Source: an uncultured Acetatifactor sp. (GTDB taxonomy: Bacteria; Bacillota; Clostridia; Lachnospirales; Lachnospiraceae). Taken from it: 64,000 nt of DNA. The notes beneath the pieces are model-generated. The model saw only the letters and a list, made by a program, of their open reading frames with translations. It did no database searches and had not been told where the DNA came from. The stretch covers positions 1 through 64,000 of the forward strand of contig CAJUIA010000017.1 in NCBI GenBank assembly GCA_910586485.1, read 5' to 3'. A program made the translations under genes and the position numbers. Below are positions 58,499 through 64,000 of the stretch, in pieces; the first letter of the stretch is position 1, and each line of letters starts with the position of its first letter.

Positions 58499-60556
58499 AT
58501 GGGGGACAGAGAAAAAATCGGAAAGATCGTATTGGATTACAGCAGATACCGGGGAGAGGACTTATACTGCGACGGAGAAGTGGAGGATGAGCTTCTGCAG
58601 ATCGTTAAGGAACGTTCTGCCCTGGAATATGCGGAAGTGATTGAACAGCGCGGAAGCTGGCCGATACTTTATCATCTGTCCCCCCTGCGGGAGAATATCG
58701 TGGATTGGATTCCCATGGATAAATCCACAAGGGTACTGGAGGTGGGCAGCGGCTGCGGGGCAATTACAGGAGCGCTGGCGCGGAAGGCAGGAAGTGTTAC
58801 CTGCGTGGAGCTTTCAAAAAAACGGAGTCTGATCAACGCCTACAGACACAGTGAGTGCGATAACGTCAGGATTCATGTGGGAAATTTTAAGGACATAGAG
58901 CCGGACCTGCCGGGAGACTTTGATTATATCTGCCTGATTGGCGTATTTGAGTATGGGCAGAGCTATATTGGCGGGAAGACGCCGTATCAGGATTTTCTGC
59001 GGATATTAATGCCTCATCTGGCACCGGGCGGCAGGATCGTGATCGCCATTGAAAATAAATACGGATTAAAATATTTTGCAGGGTGCCGGGAAGATCACCT
59101 TGGCACATGGTTTTCAGGGATCGAAAATTATGCGGATGGAGGCGGTGTCCGCACCTTCAGCAAAAGGGGACTGGAAAGAATTTTTGAAAGCTGCGGAGTG
59201 AAGGAATCCCATTTTTATTATCCATACCCGGATTATAAGTTTATGACCGCACTGTACAGCGACTCTTATCAGCCCGGCAGGGGCGAGCTGTCCAATAATT
59301 TAAGAAATTTTGATCGGGACAGGATGCTTTTGTTTGACGAGAAGAACGCTTTTGACGGCATTGTTGAGGACGGGCTTTTCCCTGTGTTTGCCAATTCCTT
59401 TTTGGCGGTGATCGGGAAGGGCTTTGATAAAAGGTATGTAAAGTATTCTAATGACAGGGCGCCGGAATATGCCATCCGCACCGAAATCGGCGGGCCCTCC
59501 GACAAGTATGTAAGCGTCAGGAAGTTTCCCATGAATCAGGAAGCTGCAGAGCATATCAGGGCCATGGAGGCAGCCTGCAGGAAGCTGCAGGAGCGCTACC
59601 AGGGAGGGAAGCTGGAGATCAATCGCTGTAAGCTTGTGGAGGATGCGGAACAGCCCTATATAGAGTTTGAGTTTGTACGGGGCACGCCCCTTTCCGAGCT
59701 GATGGACAGATGTCTGGAGGAAGAGGACAGCGAGGGCTTTCAGCGGCTGTTTAAAGAATATCTGGAGCGGATCGGATATAACAGCGAATGTCCTGTAGCG
59801 GATTATGACCCGATTTTTTCCAATATTCTGGTAGACGGCGACAGGTGGATATTGATTGACTATGAATGGACCTTCGGCAGGCAGGTAGATACCAGAGAGC
59901 TGGCTTTTCGGGCAGTTTACTGCTATCTGCTGGAGGATGAAAAGCGAAATAAGTTAAATCTGGATTCTATATTAAGTGAGCTGAACATGAATGAGGAAGA
60001 AGCAGAGGAATTCAGAAAGCAGGAGCGAAATTTTCAGAACTATGTAAGCGGAGATCATATGGTCCTTGCTCTGGTCAGAGAAGCAATCGGTAATAAGGTA
60101 TATGGGCTTCGCGACTATATGGAAAAGTATCGAAAGGCGCAGAGCTTAAGGCGCATTCAGATTTATGAGGACCGAGGAAACGGTTATCGGGAAGAAGAAT
60201 CCCGCATGGTGCCCGGAGCCTGTGAGGATGAGAAAACAGCACAGCTGGAGCTTACTGTGGATAAGGACGTGAAGATGATCCGCATTGATCCGGCATTTCA
60301 CAGCTGTGCAGTAAGGATAGAAGAGCTTACCTTTAACGGAGAAGACATTCCCCTGGATAAAAAACACCTGCTATTAAACGGGAGAATTGCAAAGCCTTCT
60401 ACCATTATCTTTCCTACGGATGATCCGATCATCAGCATCCTTTTGGATAAGCTGCCCAGGACCGGGGAAGACAGGCTCTTGATCCGGATGGAGATAGAAT
60501 TTTTGCCGCTTAACATAGCACAGGAGCTGTGCGATTCGGTAAAGAAGCTATTGTAA
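58499..60556 (+). CDS. Methyltransferase-kinase fusion, WbdD-like candidate chain terminator
   Basis: A 685-residue protein with two enzyme parts. Residues about 60-290 are a SAM methyltransferase: VLEVGSGCGAITGALARKAG (motif I, about 79-98), DNVRIHVGNFKDIEPDLPGD and PHLAPGGRIVIAIENKYGLK. Residues about 340-480 look like an aminoglycoside-phosphotransferase/kinase-type fold: candidate ATP lysine in YVSVRKFPMNQEAAEHI, catalytic loop ADYDPIFSNILVDGDRWI (about 433-450) and metal motif LIDYEW. A beta-rich C-terminal domain of about 110 residues follows. E. coli WbdD joins methyltransferase and kinase in the same order and caps O-antigen chains. GAGGA precedes ATG 58499. The cap function is inference from architecture and the Wzm/Wzt neighbours. 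Confidence 0.8.
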   Translation: MGDREKIGKIVLDYSRYRGEDLYCDGEVEDELLQIVKERSALEYAEVIEQRGSWPILYHLSPLRENIVDWIPMDKSTRVLEVGSGCGAITGALARKAGSVTCVELSKKRSLINAYRHSECDNVRIHVGNFKDIEPDLPGDFDYICLIGVFEYGQSYIGGKTPYQDFLRILMPHLAPGGRIVIAIENKYGLKYFAGCREDHLGTWFSGIENYADGGGVRTFSKRGLERIFESCGVKESHFYYPYPDYKFMTALYSDSYQPGRGELSNNLRNFDRDRMLLFDEKNAFDGIVEDGLFPVFANSFLAVIGKGFDKRYVKYSNDRAPEYAIRTEIGGPSDKYVSVRKFPMNQEAAEHIRAMEAACRKLQERYQGGKLEINRCKLVEDAEQPYIEFEFVRGTPLSELMDRCLEEEDSEGFQRLFKEYLERIGYNSECPVADYDPIFSNILVDGDRWILIDYEWTFGRQVDTRELAFRAVYCYLLEDEKRNKLNLDSILSELNMNEEEAEEFRKQERNFQNYVSGDHMVLALVREAIGNKVYGLRDYMEKYRKAQSLRRIQIYEDRGNGYREEESRMVPGACEDEKTAQLELTVDKDVKMIRIDPAFHSCAVRIEELTFNGEDIPLDKKHLLLNGRIAKPSTIIFPTDDPIISILLDKLPRTGEDRLLIRMEIEFLPLNIAQELCDSVKKLL

Positions 60557-60559
60557 ACG

Positions 60560-60598
60560 CTGCGGCAGGCCTCCTTACCTTAAGGAAGCCTGCCGCAG
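60560..60598. terminator. Strong hairpin between convergent genes
   Basis: CTGCGGCAGGC (60560-60570) pairs with GCCTGCCGCAG (60588-60598), and inside it TCCTTA (60572-60577) pairs with TAAGGA (60581-60586). Very stable, it stands between the two stops and probably ends both transcripts, although a T-run is lacking. Confidence 0.7.
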
Positions 60599-60601
60599 GC
60601 T

Positions 60602-63058
60602 CTATGGATTCAGGGAAAAATCGGCGCGGTCCAGTGTCAGGTTGGGATTATAACAGGGATCGCCTTTTTTCAGGATTTCTGCCCAACGCTTTTGAAATTT
60701 TTCAATTTCGCGCTGAAAACGCCGTATTTTTTCCGGAGTGTCCTCGTAGCCTCTGGATTTCGACTCATAGTGATGAAGCTCTGCGTAAGGGTTGTAGACC
60801 ACCAGCTTTCCGAGAGCACGTACCTTCAGACAAAAGTCAATGTCGTTAAAGGCCACTGCAAACTCTTCCGTCAGTCCGCCCACTTCCCTGTACAGATTAT
60901 GCTTCACCATAAGGCAGGCGGCGGTGACGGCGGAATAGTTCTGGGCGCAGAGAAGGCGCTTCTGGTATCCGGGATCATTGCGCCCGGCGCCCACAAAGGT
61001 ATGGCCGGCAACGCCTCCCAGACCGATGATGACCCCGGCGTGCTGGATGGTATCGTCCTCATACATAAGCCTGGCGCCTACGATGCCCACATCTTCCCGC
61101 ATACAGAAATTCAGCATTTCCTGAAGGCAGCTTCCGTCGATCATTTCCGTGTCATTGTTCAGCAAAAGAAGATATTCCCCCTTTGCATATTGTTCCCCGA
61201 AATTATTGATGCTGGAAAAGTTGAAGCCGCCCTTGTAAGTGACTACCGTCACATGGGGGCGCTTTTGAATTTCCTCATAATAGCGGAAGGTTTCTTCCTC
61301 CGTACTGTTATTTTCAATGACAATCACCTCATAATTGCGGTATGAGGATTTTTTATCAATGGAATCCAGACACTTTTTTAAGTCTGCCGCATGATCCTTA
61401 TTGGGGATCAAAATGGAAATCAAAGGTGATGTATCCCAATGGTAAGTGGTGTGATACATTCCAAGGTAGCTTGCGTTCTCCACCGTGGCCGGAATCCCCA
61501 GACGCTGATAATGAGCCTCCAGTGCCCGGCGTCCGGCTTCAAAGGCGTACAGCTTGCTCTCCGGGTTGGAAGCGGTGGAATCCATGTGGCAGCGCCAGTG
61601 GTATAAAATCTTCGGGATATGGTAAATTTCCGTTGCCTGCTCGCAGCAGCGCAGGATGAAATCATAGTCCTGCGCTCCGTCAAATTCCTGCCGCAGAAGC
61701 CCTGCCTGCTTAAGAAGGCTTCTTTTTACCACAAACATGTGGCAGATATAGTTTTGGCTGCGCAGATAGTCCGGGTTGAAGTCCGGCTTGAAATTGGGTT
61801 CAAAATGAGTTTTTCCGGACATGTCCACTTTATCTTCATCCGTGTACAGCACATCGGCGTCTTTATGCAGAAGCAGTGCTCTGGCGCACTCATACAGGGC
61901 GTTGGGGGCAAGCAGATCGTCGTGATCTGCCAGGGCCACATAATCTCCCGCAGCCATTTGAATGGCGGCATTGGTGTTTTCTGCGATGCCGAGATTCCCG
62001 TCCAGAAGCTGATAACGGATCCGGCTGTCATCGCCGGCCAGGCGTTTCACCGTTTCCTCCAGGGAATGTTCCCTGCCGCTGCCGTCGGCCAGACAGAGCT
62101 CCCAGTGAGGGTAGGTCTGAGCAAGCACTGATTTCAGCAGCTCGTCCAGATAGCTTTCTTTGGTACGGTACAGAGGAATGACAATACTGAAGGTCAAGGG
62201 CTCCGTAAAAATTTCCCTGCGCTGGCGTTCCAGCTCCCGCTTGGAGGGCTGATGCCTTTCGTACCAGGAGGGGTAATCGGTACGGGCCTTGATTTTACGA
62301 AACTGGCGCAAAATGCGCTTTAAGGTATTACCCCAGCCCTCCCGGCCCAGATAGGAGGAAAAACGCTTCCAGATACTCAGCCTGGCAGTATGCCGGTTTG
62401 CTTTTGAGACGGTGGTCTTAAAGGTTTTGCTTTGAGCGCCGGAGGTAAAGCGGATTTGGAAGGATCTGGAAGCATTTGCAGGAAACCTGACCCGGAAGCC
62501 TGCTTCTACCACAGTGGGAGCAGTGTCACCGGGGGCGCTGCTTCCGCTGTCGTGTTCGTCGCCTGTGTCTGTGGCGCTGCTGCTGTTCCAGATAATCGGG
62601 ATGTCATATTCATACAGTACATCCTGCCTGTAGGAACGGGTGATGGTGCTGTCGATCACGGCCCCCCGGTTATCCAGAATCTGAATGCTGACAGGGGCGC
62701 TGCCCAGGGCCCAGCCCTGAATCTGCACGAAGCCGTCTGTCACCTGGCAGCTTTCGATATTATAAAAAAGGCGCTGCAGGTCTTTGCGAAGAGCAGAAAC
62801 GGAAATGGAGGATACTTTATCTGCCACCCCTTCAAAGCGGTCCGTGACAGACAGTGTCCTGGCTTTTTCCCAATGTTCGGGAAGGCTGACCCGGAAGGTC
62901 AGCTCTTCACCGGGCTCCTGCCTGCAGAAAAGGGGCTGCCCGTCCAGGGAAAAGGCAAGAGTATGTCCTGTGGAATCCCCCTCCCGGAAACTGCCCTGAA
63001 CCAGCAAAGTATTTTGATTATGTAAATGGAAGCGATAATTTTCCGCGGATGACTTCAT
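60602..63058 (-). CDS. Large two-domain GT2 glycosyltransferase (rhamnosyltransferase-like)
   Basis: An 818-residue protein from ATG 63058, with AAAGGAGG before it; the frame from 63136 has none. Residues 1 to about 220 are beta-rich, possibly glycan binding (GFVQIQGWALGSAPVSIQIL). GT2 domain one (about 280-530) shows TFSIVIPLYRTKESYLDELL, GNLGIAENTNAAIQ and VALADHDDLLAPNAL. GT2 domain two (about 555-790) shows ISILIPNKDHAADLKKCLDS, EVIVIENNSTEEE, LLLLNNDTEMI and EEFAVAFNDIDFCLKVRALG. This tandem layout is typical of enzymes that build rhamnose-containing polymers in ABC-exported systems. It lies convergent to the methyltransferase-kinase gene. Confidence 0.92.
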   Translation of the reverse strand: MKSSAENYRFHLHNQNTLLVQGSFREGDSTGHTLAFSLDGQPLFCRQEPGEELTFRVSLPEHWEKARTLSVTDRFEGVADKVSSISVSALRKDLQRLFYNIESCQVTDGFVQIQGWALGSAPVSIQILDNRGAVIDSTITRSYRQDVLYEYDIPIIWNSSSATDTGDEHDSGSSAPGDTAPTVVEAGFRVRFPANASRSFQIRFTSGAQSKTFKTTVSKANRHTARLSIWKRFSSYLGREGWGNTLKRILRQFRKIKARTDYPSWYERHQPSKRELERQRREIFTEPLTFSIVIPLYRTKESYLDELLKSVLAQTYPHWELCLADGSGREHSLEETVKRLAGDDSRIRYQLLDGNLGIAENTNAAIQMAAGDYVALADHDDLLAPNALYECARALLLHKDADVLYTDEDKVDMSGKTHFEPNFKPDFNPDYLRSQNYICHMFVVKRSLLKQAGLLRQEFDGAQDYDFILRCCEQATEIYHIPKILYHWRCHMDSTASNPESKLYAFEAGRRALEAHYQRLGIPATVENASYLGMYHTTYHWDTSPLISILIPNKDHAADLKKCLDSIDKKSSYRNYEVIVIENNSTEEETFRYYEEIQKRPHVTVVTYKGGFNFSSINNFGEQYAKGEYLLLLNNDTEMIDGSCLQEMLNFCMREDVGIVGARLMYEDDTIQHAGVIIGLGGVAGHTFVGAGRNDPGYQKRLLCAQNYSAVTAACLMVKHNLYREVGGLTEEFAVAFNDIDFCLKVRALGKLVVYNPYAELHHYESKSRGYEDTPEKIRRFQREIEKFQKRWAEILKKGDPCYNPNLTLDRADFSLNP

Positions 63059-63247
63059 GGCGGCGCTTACCTCCTTTAAAATGATACCGATGTCCGCCGG
63101 ATTTTGGCCGGAACCGGCAGCATTATTGTACCACAAACGTTAAGGTGTGACAATCTTGAAAAAAGGTGGTACAGCAGTCAAAAATATGGTACAATGATTT
63201 TAGTGTTATTGTAAAAAAGCCTGAGGGCAGAAACGAGGTAAAATGAG

Positions 63248-64000
63248 ATGAGCTTTATGGACGAATTCAATTTTTGGCTGGATGACGATTACTTTGATCA
63301 GGAGACGAAGAACGAGCTGCTGGCAATTCGCAATGATCCCGGAGAAATAGAAGAAAGGTTTTACAAGGAGCTGGAATTCGGAACCGGCGGCCTGCGGGGT
63401 GTGATCGGTGCCGGAACCAACCGTATGAACGTATATACAGTGCGGAAGGCTACTCAGGGACTGGCAAACTTTATTTTAAAGCAGGGCACACAGGCAAAGG
63501 GAGTGGCCATTGCCTATGATTCCAGAAGGATGTCCCCTGAATTTGCGGATGTGGCAGGGCTTTGCCTGGCGGCCAACGGCATCAAGGCTTATGTATTTGA
63601 TTCCTTAAGGCCTACGCCGGAGCTTTCCTTTGCTCTCCGCACCCTGGGCTGCACGGCTGGAATCGTGGTGACGGCAAGTCATAATCCGCCGGAGTATAAC
63701 GGATATAAGGTGTACTGGGAGGACGGCGCTCAGGTTACCGCGCCTAAGGATGTGCAGATCATTGATGAGGTAAAGGCCATTAAGGACTTCCATCAGTGTA
63801 AAACCATGGAAAAGGATGCGGCCATTGCCGCCGGGCTTTATCAGGTGATCGGCAAAGAGATCGACGATAAGTATATGGCGGAGCTGAAGAAGCAGATTAT
63901 CCATCCCGATGTGATTCAGGAGATGGCGGAGGACATTAAGATTGTTTATACCCCTCTCTGCGGAACGGGTAACCTGCCTGTGAGAAGAGTGCTTTCCGAG
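63248..64000 (+). CDS. Phosphoglucomutase/phosphomannomutase, 5' part
   Basis: The first 251 codons of a phosphosugar mutase cut by the window end. It begins MSFMDEFNFWLDDDYFDQET behind GAGGTAAA. EFGTGGLRGVIGAGTNRMNV is the N-terminal alpha-PGM/PMM signature, and the phosphoserine loop VTASHNPPEYNGYKVYWEDG is intact. Full enzymes of this type (PgcA-like) have about 560-580 residues. It would supply glucose-1-phosphate or mannose-1-phosphate for the nucleotide sugars used throughout the window, including RmlA. A TACAAT -10 box lies about 60 bases upstream (near 63190), so it probably has its own promoter. Confidence 0.95.
   Translation, partial: MSFMDEFNFWLDDDYFDQETKNELLAIRNDPGEIEERFYKELEFGTGGLRGVIGAGTNRMNVYTVRKATQGLANFILKQGTQAKGVAIAYDSRRMSPEFADVAGLCLAANGIKAYVFDSLRPTPELSFALRTLGCTAGIVVTASHNPPEYNGYKVYWEDGAQVTAPKDVQIIDEVKAIKDFHQCKTMEKDAAIAAGLYQVIGKEIDDKYMAELKKQIIHPDVIQEMAEDIKIVYTPLCGTGNLPVRRVLSE

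Noticed and set aside
58413..58640. 75-residue frame between Wzt and the methyltransferase-kinase
   Set aside because: It runs mainly inside the next gene in another phase and has no recognisable content.

Overview
The window looks like chromosomal DNA of a spore-lineage Clostridia member, most probably a Lachnospiraceae. The evidence is a free-standing Spo0A-type DNA-binding protein, BlaI/M56 regulators, a lipobox lipoprotein, GH25 and GH73-type wall hydrolases, strong AGGAGG-type ribosome sites, frequent TTG/GTG starts and sigma-A-like promoters. No outer-membrane genes and no rRNA, tRNA or CRISPR array were seen. Almost the whole window is a cell-surface polysaccharide and glycan locus, interrupted by two accessory patches.

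Layout. 0.2-5.8 kb: hybrid histidine kinase, GT2 with membrane anchor, Spo0A-C protein and two membrane proteins. 5.8-20.4 kb: a polymer assembly cluster with a polyprenyl-phosphate sugar transferase, a chain-length regulator with a degenerate tyrosine-kinase tail, an EpsG-like polymerase, five GT2/GT4 enzymes, a secreted GH73-like wall hydrolase, a Thr-Pro-repeat lipoprotein and a CapD/PglF-type dehydratase. 20.5-27.7 kb: an accessory patch with an orphan BlaI, an AAA ATPase overlapping a PD-(D/E)XK nuclease-like gene (candidate defence module), a UDP-GlcNAc 2-epimerase, a BlaI-M56 pair, a small secreted peptide, a small membrane protein and a decayed gene. 27.8-41.4 kb: a pseudaminic-acid-type nonulosonic acid pathway (PseC, PseH-like, PseF, PseI fused to a formyltransferase, PseG) mixed with GT2 enzymes, two paralogous GT-C-like membrane proteins, a PglK-like ABC flippase and an SGNH hydrolase gene broken at a run of nine G. 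41.4-47 kb: GtrII/GtrB-type side-chain glucosylation, a WecE/RffA aminotransferase and two membrane proteins. 47-55.4 kb: divergent genes for an SGNH-fold protein and a giant GH25 lysozyme-like protein, both with acidic cytoplasmic repeats, then rmlB, rmlA and a second GH25 protein. 55.5-63.1 kb: rmlC, Wzm, Wzt with a C-terminal glycan-binding domain, a methyltransferase-kinase fusion resembling the chain terminator WbdD, and a large two-domain GT2. The start of a phosphoglucomutase/phosphomannomutase gene closes the window.

The genes suggest at least three glycan assembly routes side by side: a Wzy/EpsG-like polymer route started by the polyprenyl sugar transferase, an oligosaccharide flipped by the PglK-like ABC protein (possibly carrying the nonulosonic acid), and an ABC-exported polymer whose length may be set by the methyltransferase-kinase and read by Wzt. 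GtrB-like enzymes with multi-pass GT-C-like partners would decorate these outside the membrane. Function calls come from motifs and remembered family sequences only; no database search was run.
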